From CAZYWA01 sp964650975 [NCBI: uncultured bacterium] (lineage in GTDB: Bacteria; JADJOY01): a DNA stretch of 27,767 bases. Location of the stretch: NCBI GenBank assembly GCA_964650975.1, contig CAZYWA010000023.1, positions 1-27,767 of the forward strand, written 5' to 3'. The position numbers and the translations under genes were made by a program. The notes beneath the pieces are model-generated. The model searched no databases and had not been told where the DNA came from. It saw nothing but the letters and a program-made list of their open reading frames with translations. This document shows, one piece after another, positions 15,338 to 25,617 of this stretch; position 1 is the first letter of the stretch, and each line of letters starts with the position of its first letter.

Positions 15338-16411
15338 ATGGAGCCCGATCGCCCCAAACCCGTCCGCAAAGGCGAGGAGCTCGACGCCGCTCGCCTCGAA
15401 GCCTATCTACGCGACCACCTCCCCGACCTCGCGGCGCCGCTCACCATCGAGCAGTTCCCAGGCGGCCACTCGAACCTCACTTACGCGCTTCGCTCCGGCG
15501 ATCGCGAGTGGGTGCTGCGCCGCCCACCCTTCGGCCCCGAGATCAAGACCGCTCACGACATGGGGCGCGAGTTCCGGATTCTCTCCGGCCTGATCCGCCA
15601 GTATCCGAAAGTGCCGCGCCCGATCGTGTTCTGCGAGGACCGCGCGGTGATGGGCGCGCCCTTCTACGTGATGGAGCGTGTGCGCGGCGTGATCCTGCGG
15701 CAGAAGAACGCGGGCGAGCTGGCGCTCTCGCCGGACTTGGCGCGGCGCATGTCGGAATCGCTGATCGACAACCTGGCCGCGATCCACGCGGTCGATCTCG
15801 ACGCCGCCGGGCTCGCCGACGCCGGCAAGCCGGCCGGCTACGTCGAGCGCCAGGTCAAGGGCTGGACCGATCGCTACGCGAAATCGAAGACCGACGACAT
15901 CCCCGAGATCGAGCGCGCCGCGCGCTGGCTCGCGGAGCGCATGCCACCCGAGTCGGGCGCGGCGCTCATCCACAACGACTACAAGTACGACAACGTGGTG
16001 CTCGATCCCGACGACCTCACGAACATCGTCGCGGTGCTCGACTGGGAAATGGCCACGCTCGGCGACCCGTGGATGGACCTCGGCACCAGCTTGAGCCTGT
16101 GGGTCGACCGCGACGACCCCGAACCGCTCCAGATGGCGGCCTTCGGCCCCACCTTGGTCGAAGGCGGGCTCGATCGCGTGGGCGTCGTCGAGCGCTACGC
16201 GAAAGCGAGCGGCCGCGCCATCGACGATCCGCTCTATTACTTCGTCTACGGCCTCTTCAAGATGGCGGTGGTGCTGCAGCAGATCTACAAGCGCTACGTC
16301 ACCGGATTCTCGAAGGACGAGCGCTTCGCGATGATGATCCACCTGGTGCGCATGCTGTCCCAGATGGCCGACCGCGCGATCGAGCTGGGGCGCATCGACA
16401 AGCTCGGGTAG
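15338..16411 (+). CDS. APH-like kinase / phosphotransferase (ACAD10/11 N-domain-like)
   Basis: This encodes a 357-aa protein kinase-fold phosphotransferase. It has the Gly-rich loop QFPGGHSNLTYAL (40-51), WVLRRPPFGPEIKTAHDMGREF with E78, the Brenner motif IHNDYKYDNVVLDP (D214 catalytic, N219 metal) and AVLDWEMATLGDPWMDLG (D235, metal-binding). This combination is that of the phosphotransferase domain of eukaryotic ACAD10/11 and bacterial LvaA, which phosphorylates the 4-hydroxyl of 4-hydroxyacyl-CoA. The start at ATG 15338 lies just after the REP element. It shares a strand with the upstream phosphatase and dehydrogenase, and its stop is only 6 bp from the stop of the convergent gene at 16418. 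Antibiotic resistance is not indicated despite the fold. Confidence 0.85.
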   Translation: MEPDRPKPVRKGEELDAARLEAYLRDHLPDLAAPLTIEQFPGGHSNLTYALRSGDREWVLRRPPFGPEIKTAHDMGREFRILSGLIRQYPKVPRPIVFCEDRAVMGAPFYVMERVRGVILRQKNAGELALSPDLARRMSESLIDNLAAIHAVDLDAAGLADAGKPAGYVERQVKGWTDRYAKSKTDDIPEIERAARWLAERMPPESGAALIHNDYKYDNVVLDPDDLTNIVAVLDWEMATLGDPWMDLGTSLSLWVDRDDPEPLQMAAFGPTLVEGGLDRVGVVERYAKASGRAIDDPLYYFVYGLFKMAVVLQQIYKRYVTGFSKDERFAMMIHLVRMLSQMADRAIELGRIDKLG

Positions 16412-16417
16412 CGGCGA

Positions 16418-17404
16418 TCAGTGCCCGGGCGGGGTCGGCACCGGGAAATCCGGGGCGAACGCCGCCATCATGTCGAGCTGGCTTTCCTGCTGCTTGCGCC
16501 AGGCTTCAAACTTCGGGAGCTGGTCGGCGTCGAGGACGCCTTGCAGCTGGGTGGCGACGCCGTCGAGCTGCTTGCGGCGCTCAACCGCCATCTTGGCCAT
16601 CATGTCCTTGGCCGAGATCTGGCCCTGCTTGGCGAGGTCGGCGGCCCACTCGGGCGTTTCGCCGGTGTCGGGCACGCCCGATCCCATGAGGCCGAACCCG
16701 CCGTTTCGCATGATCGATTCGACCTGGGCCCGCTGATCGTCGCGCACCGCCACGTCGCTCGAGAAGAACGTGAACTGGCTGCGGAAAGACGTCTCTTTCT
16801 GCTCGTCGAGGTCGTGTTTCTTGGCGTCCTGGTAAGCCTGGTAACGGGCGTGTCCGAGGATGCGCTCCATCTCGGACTCGGTGTCGGTGTAGACGCGGCC
16901 GGTGTCGCGCGGGTCGGGCTGCTTCCCCTCCATCGCTTGCTTCGCGAAGTCGCGCCCCTGTTTCGCCTGGTCCTGGAGGAGCTTCTGGATGTCCTCGCGC
17001 TCGCGAGGCGTGAGCTCTACCGCCTTGTCGAGCTGGGCGAGCTGACGCTCGACCATCTGGTCCTGCATCTGGTCGAGGAAGCCGCTCGCGAGGACCGCCG
17101 AGAAGAGGTTCTTGGGTGCGTCGCCAGACTCCTTCGAGGGCGCGGCGCCTTGCTTGCCGGCGCCGTCCCGCGGCGCCGCGCTCGCCGCGTTCGCCTTCGC
17201 TTGCTCGAGATCGCGAGCGGCGATGTCGAGCTGGTCGAGGCGGCGCGATAGATCGTCGAGCTCGGCTTTCATCTGGTCGTGCGCCATGAGCGCGCGAGCG
17301 AGATCCGCCGAAAGTGCTCGCTTGTCGCGCTCCTCCGACGCGACGACACCGGCCGCGCCGATCGTCACCAGCACCACCACGAGCCACGCCCATCGAGCCG
17401 ACAT
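16418..17404 (-). CDS. Membrane-anchored coiled-coil protein, possibly Spy/CpxP-like
   Basis: This encodes a 328-aa envelope protein. Residues 6-23 (AWLVVVLVTIGAAGVVAS) are a signal anchor or signal peptide. Residues about 24-72 (ALMAHDQMKAELDDLSRRLD and beyond) form a coiled coil, and an Ala/Gly/Lys linker follows to about 98. The rest is Gln-rich and helical, with two sections that each resemble the LTxxQ pattern of Spy/CpxP-type chaperones: AVELTPREREDIQKLLQDQA with ILGHARYQAYQDAKK, and AVRDDQRAQVESIM with LQGVLDADQLPKFEAWRKQQ. This resemblance is by eye and weak. The start at ATG 17402-17404 has GGAGGGG upstream, and longer reading runs into the repeat region. It stands alone on its strand. 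Confidence 0.7.
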   Translation of the reverse strand: MSARWAWLVVVLVTIGAAGVVASEERDKRALSADLARALMAHDQMKAELDDLSRRLDQLDIAARDLEQAKANAASAAPRDGAGKQGAAPSKESGDAPKNLFSAVLASGFLDQMQDQMVERQLAQLDKAVELTPREREDIQKLLQDQAKQGRDFAKQAMEGKQPDPRDTGRVYTDTESEMERILGHARYQAYQDAKKHDLDEQKETSFRSQFTFFSSDVAVRDDQRAQVESIMRNGGFGLMGSGVPDTGETPEWAADLAKQGQISAKDMMAKMAVERRKQLDGVATQLQGVLDADQLPKFEAWRKQQESQLDMMAAFAPDFPVPTPPGH

Positions 17405-17526
17405 GAGCTTCCCCTCCTCCAGCGTCCGTCCTTCGTAGCGCGGGCGCTCGTCCCCCGCCAAGCGTTGAGCCGGGGCTATTCCATCCATTCGTTCGCTGGC
17501 TTCCGGTCGATGGACGCGATCGTCCG

Positions 17527-17603
17527 CTTCGGCTGCGAGGGACCGCAGCCCTCCGGCTGCCATTCCTGTCGTTTGGAGGGACGCGGCCCTCGCGTCCGGA
17601 GCG
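17527..17603 (+). repeat. Composite REP pair (BIME-like), copy 2
   Basis: This 77-bp unit is laid out as at 3541-3618: GCGAGGGACCGCAGCCCTCC, then a spacer CTGCCATTCCTGTCGTTT, then GGAGGGACGCGGCCCTCGCG followed by TCCGGAGCG. It differs by a handful of substitutions and one deleted base. It lies in the 351-bp divergent gap 17405-17755, which holds no coding region. Confidence 0.8.
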
Positions 17604-17690
17604 CTCGAGTGGAGTCGATCCGTTCACCCGTTCGCCACGCACCAGGACGTTTCCCGCCACGAACGGTGCTCGATCCGTCACACGTTCGAA

Positions 17691-17709
17691 TGAATTCACA
17701 GTCGATTCA
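17691..17709. promoter_or_regulatory. Possible operator dyad upstream of the PlsC-like gene
   Basis: TGAAT-N9-ATTCA, in an AT-richer patch about 47 bases before ATG 17756, is a 5-bp perfect dyad. It is of the size bound by dimeric helix-turn-helix regulators, but short dyads also occur by chance. Confidence 0.25.
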
Positions 17710-17755
17710 TCTGCGCCTCATATCCGGTTGACGCGGCCGCCCTACCTTGCGGCGC

Positions 17756-18535
17756 ATGAACGACGCAACGGTTTCGACGGATCTGGCCCCCTGGATCGAG
17801 TCCGCGACGGACCCGGGAGAGAGCACGCGCGCGCTGGCACGACTCGCGCGGTTCGCGGGCATCACCGGCGCGGCGACGGCCGGCCTCCTGGCGCGCGCGG
17901 CTGCCCGCCGATCGTCGATCGAGCACTCGGCGCGCGCCGGTCACGAATGGGCGCTCGCGGTGATCGGCCGGCTCGGGCTCGACCTGCGAGTGAACGGCTC
18001 GCCGCCTCCGCCGGGTGTGCTGGTGACCGGCAATCACCGCTCGTACGTCGACATCCCCGCGATCCTCGCCGCCACCCCCGCGATCTTCCTCGCCAAGGTC
18101 GAGGTGGGTGCCTGGCCGCTGCTCGGCTGGGGCGCTCGGATCGCGCACACGATCTTCGTGTGCCGCGAGGACGCCGCGAGCCGCAAGCAGGCGCTCGCCC
18201 AGATGCGGCGCGTGCTCGATCGCGGCACCAGCGTCGCGCTCTTTCCCGAGGGCACCACCACCAAGACTCCCGGAATGCTGCCCTTCCACCGTGGCTCGTT
18301 CCGGCTCGCGGCCGAGCGCGGCTACGGCGTGGTGCCGGCCGCGATCCGCTACGACGATCCCGAGGACGCCTGGATCGACGACGAAAGCTTCGTCGCGCAC
18401 TTCCGCCGCCGCTGCGGACGTCGCGACATCCGCCTCACCCTCGACCTCGGACCCGTGCTCCACGGCTCCGACCCCGAGTCCCTCAAAACGCGCGCCGAGG
18501 ACTGGATCCTCGACCGCATCGGAGGACCCCGATGA
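17756..18535 (+). CDS. PlsC-type lysophospholipid acyltransferase
   Basis: This encodes a 259-aa membrane-associated acyltransferase. Motif I is VTGNHRSYVDIPAI, giving the catalytic H94-x4-D99. Motif III is VALFPEGTTTKTPGMLPFH, including E165-G166-T167. Together with GVVPAAIRYDDPED (motif IV region) this is the pattern of 1-acyl-glycerol-3-phosphate or related lyso-lipid acyltransferases. Residues about 30-50 form a hydrophobic helix. ATG 17756 is preferred over TTG 17747. Its stop overlaps the start of the next gene (ATGA at 18532-18535), so it is coupled to a GNAT-like protein. The pair could act on one lipid, as OlsA and OlsB do, but the substrate cannot be told. Confidence 0.85.
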   Translation: MNDATVSTDLAPWIESATDPGESTRALARLARFAGITGAATAGLLARAAARRSSIEHSARAGHEWALAVIGRLGLDLRVNGSPPPPGVLVTGNHRSYVDIPAILAATPAIFLAKVEVGAWPLLGWGARIAHTIFVCREDAASRKQALAQMRRVLDRGTSVALFPEGTTTKTPGMLPFHRGSFRLAAERGYGVVPAAIRYDDPEDAWIDDESFVAHFRRRCGRRDIRLTLDLGPVLHGSDPESLKTRAEDWILDRIGGPR

Positions 18536-19449
18536 AGACGTCTCCTCGTTCCAGCCACCGCATCGAGTTCCTGCATCGCCCCGGCCTCACCCTCGACGAC
18601 GCGAGCTTCCGCCGCCTGGTGGAAGGCGTGCGCGGCGTCGCGGCCGAGTGCTTCGACGAGCTGCCCGACTACCAGTGCATGCGCGGCACTCGCAACGAGC
18701 TCTCCGACAAGGTGATGACGCTCGCCTGGCGCCCCGACGGCACGCTCGCCGGCTTCTGCTCTGCGGTGCTCCTCGACGTCCCGCGGGTGGGCAGCGTGCT
18801 GCATCTCGGCCTCACCTGCGTGTCCGATCGCGACCGCAGCGCGGGGCTCACCCATCGCCTCACCTCGAAGCTCGCGATCCAGTACCTGCTTCGCCACCGG
18901 CCGTTGAGCCGGGTGTGGGTGACGAACGTCGCGTGCGTGCTGTCGAGCCTCGCCAACGTCGGGCGACATTTCGACCAAGTTTTTCCGTCCGCCGACGGTC
19001 CGGAGCGGCCGAGCGCCACGCACCGCCGGATCGCGGAGGCCGTCGACGCCCTCTACCGCGACAAGATCTACATCCGCGCCGACGCGGCGCTCGACCGCGA
19101 GGCGTTCGTGTTCCGTGGCAGCGTCCGCGGCACCGTGTTCCAGAAAGACGAGGACGACGCGCGCTTCCACCATCGCGACCGCGCCTCCAACCGCTTCTAC
19201 TCGTCTCTCATGGATTTCGAGAACGGCGACGAGATCCTGCAAATCGGCTCGATGAGCCTGCTCACGGGCCTTCGCTACCTGAAGCGCCGCCGTCCCACCG
19301 CACGTCCCGCGCCGCGCGTCCCGGCCTGGCAACCGGTACCCACGCTGGCGACTCGTGCTACCAGCCCGACTCTGCCGGCGCCCTCCACCGGATTGCCCGC
19401 ACTCACTCAACGCGACCGCGCCACCCCGCGCGAATCGCTGCGAGCGTAA
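18532..19449 (+). CDS. GNAT-like N-acyltransferase coupled to PlsC
   Basis: This encodes a 305-aa protein. ATG 18532 overlaps the upstream stop as ATGA, with GGAGGACC 5-12 bases before, so translation is coupled. The core (about 20-150) looks like a GNAT fold. GTLAGFCSAVLLDVP gives strands 2-3. VLHLGLTCVSDRDRSAGLTH (about 88-107) is the acetyl-CoA or acyl-ACP loop, with the R-x-x-A-G-L pattern at the start of the helix. SRVWVTNVACVLSSLANV gives strand 5 and helix 4. The remaining part to about 255 is unassigned, and the last 50 residues are Pro/Thr/Ala-rich and probably disordered. Long-chain N-acyl amino acid synthase or an ornithine-lipid-type acyltransferase are candidates because of the PlsC neighbour. 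This is inference. Confidence 0.55.
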   Translation: MKTSPRSSHRIEFLHRPGLTLDDASFRRLVEGVRGVAAECFDELPDYQCMRGTRNELSDKVMTLAWRPDGTLAGFCSAVLLDVPRVGSVLHLGLTCVSDRDRSAGLTHRLTSKLAIQYLLRHRPLSRVWVTNVACVLSSLANVGRHFDQVFPSADGPERPSATHRRIAEAVDALYRDKIYIRADAALDREAFVFRGSVRGTVFQKDEDDARFHHRDRASNRFYSSLMDFENGDEILQIGSMSLLTGLRYLKRRRPTARPAPRVPAWQPVPTLATRATSPTLPAPSTGLPALTQRDRATPRESLRA

Positions 19450-19474
19450 CCGCGCGCAGCTGTCCAGCCCGGTA

Positions 19475-19704
19475 GTGGTTCAGTTTCGAGGGCAAGACGA
19501 AGAAGGTGCCTGGGGCTGGGGCCCCGTCGCGGGGTGCTCGAGGCCGCGCATCCCGGACCACCGAGTGGGTGGTAAGCCCCAGTCGCGCGGCCGAATGCAG
19601 CCGAGCGGCCCGCTCAACGTCCTCGAAAGGGGCGCGAGGCGTGCCCCGAGACGGGACCCCAGTTCCAGGCATCGCCCCCGCGCTTCATCGGCAAACTGAA
19701 CCAC
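19475..19704. mobile_element. MITE-like element with long terminal inverted repeats
   Basis: The outermost 12 bp, GTGGTTCAGTTT at 19475-19486, are the perfect inverse of AAACTGAACCAC at 19693-19704. Further in, 19506-19534 (GTGCCTGGGGCTGGGGCCCC and onward) is the imperfect inverse of 19644-19672 (GGGACCCCAGTTCCAGGCAT and flank). The two arms are at matching distances from the ends. The total is 230 bp with no transposase gene, so it would be non-autonomous. No target-site duplication is obvious. It fills most of the 341-bp gap before the histidine kinase, and its sequence creates a false upstream extension of the kinase frame. Confidence 0.7.
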
Positions 19705-19790
19705 GATCCCCGCCCCATTTCATTGACTCCCCTGGGCCTTGTCTCTATCGTGACCCCGCGCTGCGAAGCGGCAGCGCGAGGATCGCGCTC

Positions 19791-22091
<2,301 letters not shown>

Positions 22092-22122
22092 GAATCTCAA
22101 CGCGGCTGAGGGAGCCCCTTGT

Positions 22123-22238
22123 CAGTCGGTTCGGGGCGCCTTCACTCGCCGTCATCCCCGAACCGACTGCTCGCGTGGATCTCGTGCCGACGCCGAGAGG
22201 CGCCCGGCGAGCCTAGTGAGCCGCCTCGGTGGGGCCCC
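22123..22238 (-). repeat. About 115-bp dispersed repeat, copy 2
   Basis: This is the inverse copy of 11817-11935. The arms CAGTCGGTTCGGGG (22123-22136) and CCCCGAACCGACTG (22156-22169) form a perfect 14-bp stem with a 19-base loop. The outer half, CCGAGAGGCGCCCGGCGAGC (22192-22211), matches the reverse complement of 11846-11865. It lies between two convergent genes, directly downstream of RNase R, and could terminate or stabilise either transcript. Confidence 0.85.
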
Positions 22239-22262
22239 ATGAAAATCGCACTTTCATGGGGC
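22234..22262 (-). terminator. Perfect hairpin overlapping the rnr stop codon
   Basis: GCCCCATGAAA (22234-22244) and TTTCATGGGGC (22252-22262) form an 11-bp perfect stem with a 7-base loop. The stop codon of RNase R (22254-22256) lies inside one arm. It joins directly onto the 115-bp repeat. There is no T-run, so termination is plausible but an mRNA 3'-end stabiliser is equally likely. Confidence 0.5.
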
Positions 22263-24179
22263 GGGGGGCCGGAACAGCCCCCCGAAAGGCTCGAGCTCGA
22301 TCCGGCCCAGCTCCTGATCGACGCTCACCAGCTTCACCGCGACGCGCGTGCCGAGCGGAAACCCGCCCGCGGGCGCTGCGTCCGTGGCGATGATGCCGGT
22401 CACGCCCATACCCTCGAGCTGCACGACCGTGCCGAACGACTTGACCGAGACCACGGTACCGCCGAAATCCTGGCCGACGCGCGGCTCGAGCCAGCGCGCG
22501 GCCACCATCTGCAAGCGCTCGATCTCGGCGCGGCGCGAGGCGTAAGCGGCGCGGTTGAGGTGCGCGGCCAGCGCCTCGAGCGCGGGATCGGACGTGGCTG
22601 GCGTGCGCGAGCCGTCCAGAAAACGCTTCACCGCGCGATGCACCACCAGATCGGCGTAGCGCCGGATCGGTGACGTGAAGTGCAGGTAGCGCTGCGCCGC
22701 GAGGCCGAAGTGCGGGCTCGACCGCGGGCTGTAGCGCGCAGGACCGAGCACGGCGAGCATCGCGGTGCGCATCGCGGGCTCCACGGCGGTCCCGCGCAGC
22801 TGCGCCTCGAACGCCGCGAGCGCGAGCGGCGTCAGCGTGCTGCCGAAGCCGGGCTCGAAGCCGGAATTCCGCGCCAGCTCCGCGAGCGCCGCGAGCCGCT
22901 CGGCGTCGGGCTGATCGTGAACCCGGTAGAGCGCCGGTAAGCCGCGATCGAGGAGCCACGCGGCGACCGCCTCGTTCGCCGCGACCATGAGCCGCTCGAC
23001 CAGGCGGTGCGCGGTGGTCTCGGAGCGGGTCGCGATCCCGGTGGGCTCCTTGGTGTCGGCGTCGAGCCGCACCGAGGCTTCGTCGCGGAGGAACGCCACC
23101 GCTCCCCCGCGCGCGGCGCGCACCACCGCCAGCCGCGACGCCGCGGTCCGCAACCAGCGCAGCGTCTCGAGCACCGCGCCCGGGATCTCGCCCGCCTTTC
23201 CGGTGTCCAGGTACGTGGCGACCTGATCGTAGGTGAGCCGCGCGTGCGAGCGGATCAGGCTCTCGGCGACGTCCACCGACGTCACCTCGCCCTCGGGTCC
23301 GATGCGCAGCTCGACGGTCAGCGCCAGGCGATCCTCGGCAGGCAGCAAGCTCGCGGCCTTCTCGCTCAGCTCGAACGGCAGCATCGGGATCACGCGGCCC
23401 ACGAGGTAGACGCTGGTGCCGCGGCTCTTCGCCTCCCGATCGAGCGCACCGCCCTCGGGCACGGCCGCATCCACGTCGGCGATCGACACCAGCACCCGGA
23501 CCGCGCCGTCGTCCTGCGCGGGCAGCACCGCGAGCGCGTCGTCGATGTCGCGGGTCTCGGCCGAGTCGATGGTGACCGTCGGCACGTCGCGCAGGTCGCG
23601 CCGCCGACGCGCGGCCGCGGATGCGGGCTCCGTACGTACCGCGCCCACCTCGGCGGCGCACTCGGCCGGGAACTCGGTGCGCAGTCCGTGGCGCACCACC
23701 ACGCGCTCGATGCTCGCTTCCGCCACGGGGACCACCCGCAGGAGCTCGGCCGAGTCGCCGCGGATGCGCGTGACCACGTGGGTTCCTTCGGTGAGCGCGC
23801 GCACCTCTCCGGTGAGCGGCCAGTCGGTGTTCGCGACCACCCGATCGATGCGCAAGAAGGGGCGCGCGCCATGCCGCACCACGGTCCCGAAGAGCTCGCC
23901 GCGAGTCCGCTCGATGAGCCGGACGTCCTGTGCGGTGAAGCGGCCCGGCTGCGTCTCGACGATCGCCGCTTCGACCTGATCGCCGTCGAGCAAGCGGTTG
24001 AGATCGGGAGGCGTCACGAAGGCCGAACCCGGCTCGACGCCGCTCTCCACGTTGACGAACCCGAAACCACGCGGATGCACCGAGATGCGGCCGGCGATCG
24101 TCCGCGGTGTCGCGTTCGTGGCCTTCGTGGCCGTTCTCGCCGCGGCTTTCGTGGCCTCTTTCGGAGCTGCCTTCGCCAT
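22254..24179 (-). CDS. rnr: Ribonuclease R
   Basis: This encodes a 641-aa 3'-5' exoribonuclease of the RNase II/R family. A short Lys/Ala-rich N-terminus (1-26) precedes cold-shock-like domains (GRISVHPRGFGFVNVESGVE at about 30-49, then about 93-150). The RNB catalytic domain contains TVTIDSAETRDIDDALAVLP with metal-binding D205, D211, D213 and D214. It continues to YLHFTSPIRRYADLVVHRAV. A C-terminal S1 domain (VGQDFGGTVVSVKSFGTVVQ, to about 635) follows. It degrades structured RNA in the cytoplasm. It is shorter than the 813-aa E. coli enzyme, lacking the N-terminal helix-turn-helix and the C-terminal Lys-rich tail. ATG 24177-24179 was chosen because the extension to 24272 reads through a repeat-like region. 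No Shine-Dalgarno is obvious. Confidence 0.93.
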   Translation of the reverse strand: MAKAAPKEATKAAARTATKATNATPRTIAGRISVHPRGFGFVNVESGVEPGSAFVTPPDLNRLLDGDQVEAAIVETQPGRFTAQDVRLIERTRGELFGTVVRHGARPFLRIDRVVANTDWPLTGEVRALTEGTHVVTRIRGDSAELLRVVPVAEASIERVVVRHGLRTEFPAECAAEVGAVRTEPASAAARRRRDLRDVPTVTIDSAETRDIDDALAVLPAQDDGAVRVLVSIADVDAAVPEGGALDREAKSRGTSVYLVGRVIPMLPFELSEKAASLLPAEDRLALTVELRIGPEGEVTSVDVAESLIRSHARLTYDQVATYLDTGKAGEIPGAVLETLRWLRTAASRLAVVRAARGGAVAFLRDEASVRLDADTKEPTGIATRSETTAHRLVERLMVAANEAVAAWLLDRGLPALYRVHDQPDAERLAALAELARNSGFEPGFGSTLTPLALAAFEAQLRGTAVEPAMRTAMLAVLGPARYSPRSSPHFGLAAQRYLHFTSPIRRYADLVVHRAVKRFLDGSRTPATSDPALEALAAHLNRAAYASRRAEIERLQMVAARWLEPRVGQDFGGTVVSVKSFGTVVQLEGMGVTGIIATDAAPAGGFPLGTRVAVKLVSVDQELGRIELEPFGGLFRPPAP

Positions 24180-24214
24180 GGCGCGCAAGGATACCAGCGC
24201 CGACCGCTCCGGAG

Positions 24215-24320
24215 CGGTGGCGGTTTGGAGCGCGCGCGGTCCCTCGCGTGCGAGCGCTGGAACGGGCACCATTCGATCGCTTGCCCGCCGAGGGACCGGC
24301 GGCCTCCAGCGGAGCGATCA
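24215..24320 (+). repeat. Degenerate REP-like pair
   Basis: GTTTGGAGCGCGCGCGGTCC followed by CTCGCGTGCGAGCG resembles the second half of the composite REP with substitutions. GCCGAGGGACCGGCGGCCTC resembles the first half. The order is reversed relative to 3541 and 17527. It fills much of the 217-bp divergent gap between rnr and the SGNH hydrolase gene. Confidence 0.4.
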
Positions 24321-24396
24321 GAGTCGCTGTTCGGAGGAGCTCCAACGAGTTCACGGTTCGACCGGCCACCTGGCGCTCCGTTATGGTCGGCGGGCG

Positions 24397-25617
24397 ATGG
24401 ACGCTCTCGCCGCCGCGTCCCGCCCCGCCGTGTCCCGCGGGCGAAAGCTGCTCTTCAGCGCGATCGTGGCGCCGCTCGTGGCGGTGGCGCTGGGCGAAAT
24501 CGTCGCGCGCCTGGTGCTGCCGCCGCGCGCGACCTCGTTCGGCGCGGTCGCGGCCGGCGACGACCGCGAGCAGCGCGAGTTCGAACGGCGGCACCCCGAG
24601 AGCCGCACGGTCACGCACACCAACAACAGCGCCGTGCTGCAAGTCTCGGGCTCGGGCGGTATGCGCCTCCGTGCCTCCACCAGCGTCGTGATCCAGCACC
24701 ACATGTGGAGTCACCTCGACGTCCTGGTGCGCACCAACTCGATCGGCTACCGGAACCCGGAGCTGGGCCCCAAGACCAAGCGCCGCGTGCTCTTCCTGGG
24801 CGACTCGATCACCCTCGCCGACTACCTGCCGGAGGAGCAGACGTTCGTGCGGCTGGTCGAGATGCTCACGTCGCAAGGACCGCAGCCACTCGAGACCGTG
24901 AACTCGGGGGTGAGCGCCATCGGCACCGAGAACGAGCTCGGGATCCTGCTCGACACCGGCTTCGGCATCGCCCCCGACGACGTGGTGGTGGATTTCTATC
25001 TCAACGACGTCGAGCCCTCGCCGTTCATCCGCCCCGTCGAGCTGCCGGCTTTCTTGCGGTGGAGCCGCCTCGCCGCCGAGGTCGCGGTACGCCTGCAGCG
25101 CGCACGCGCGGCGTGGGAGCTAGGGCATCGATCCGGCTCCTCCGGCGACGCTCGCGCGCACTGGCTCGACGAGATCCACCACGATTTCCCGCCAGGCCCC
25201 GGCGACCCGCGCCGCGATCCCGCCGCCTTCCATGCGCAGGTGGCCGGCGCGATCGACGACTGGGGCACCGCGTGGAGCCGCTCGGTGTGGACGCGACTCG
25301 ACTCGCTGCTCGACGAGATGAAGCGCGAGACCGATCGCCGCGGCGTGGCACTCCATCTGGTGCTCTTCCCGGTGCGCCCGCAGGTCGAGGCCGAGTTCCT
25401 CGACGACTGGCCGCAGCAACAGGCGCGGGCGTGGGCGAGCGCGAACGGCGTGGACGCGCTCGATCTGCTGCCGCTCTTCCGCAAGGCGGAGCGCGAGCCT
25501 CATCCCCCGTTCTTCTACGATCAGTGCCACCCGACAGCCGAAGGACACCGGCGGATCGCCGGGTGGATCGCCGCGTTCCTGACGCGGCACGAGGCGCCGC
25601 CCGTCACTCCTCGGTGA
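24397..25617 (+). CDS. Membrane-anchored SGNH/GDSL hydrolase
   Basis: This encodes a 406-aa protein. Residues 18-41 (KLLFSAIVAPLVAVALGEIV region) are an N-terminal membrane anchor or uncleaved signal. The SGNH blocks are in order: block I RRVLFLGDSITLADYLPEE (nucleophile S137), block II VNSGVSAIGTENELG (G171), block III VVDFYLNDVEP (N203), and block V YDQCHPTAEGHRRIAG (D375, H378). All catalytic residues are present. Such proteins remove or transfer acyl groups on polysaccharides or lipids outside the membrane. The long linker between blocks III and V (about 205-360) is unusual and may carry substrate specificity. The 3' end overlaps the convergent gene by 14 bp. Confidence 0.85.
   Translation: MDALAAASRPAVSRGRKLLFSAIVAPLVAVALGEIVARLVLPPRATSFGAVAAGDDREQREFERRHPESRTVTHTNNSAVLQVSGSGGMRLRASTSVVIQHHMWSHLDVLVRTNSIGYRNPELGPKTKRRVLFLGDSITLADYLPEEQTFVRLVEMLTSQGPQPLETVNSGVSAIGTENELGILLDTGFGIAPDDVVVDFYLNDVEPSPFIRPVELPAFLRWSRLAAEVAVRLQRARAAWELGHRSGSSGDARAHWLDEIHHDFPPGPGDPRRDPAAFHAQVAGAIDDWGTAWSRSVWTRLDSLLDEMKRETDRRGVALHLVLFPVRPQVEAEFLDDWPQQQARAWASANGVDALDLLPLFRKAEREPHPPFFYDQCHPTAEGHRRIAGWIAAFLTRHEAPPVTPR

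Noticed and set aside
15338-16411. Aminoglycoside resistance gene
   Set aside because: The fold is shared, but the sequence and the acyl-CoA dehydrogenase neighbour point to the ACAD10/11-LvaA type.
19506-19790. Upstream extension of the histidine kinase from ATG-like starts at 19506
   Set aside because: The extension is encoded by the MITE-like element and a Gly/Arg-rich stretch; GTG 19791 has a Shine-Dalgarno and begins just before the membrane region.
22213-24876. Minus-strand 887-aa open frame over RNase R
   Set aside because: Arg-rich shadow frame; RNase R in the adjacent frame has the full catalytic motif set.
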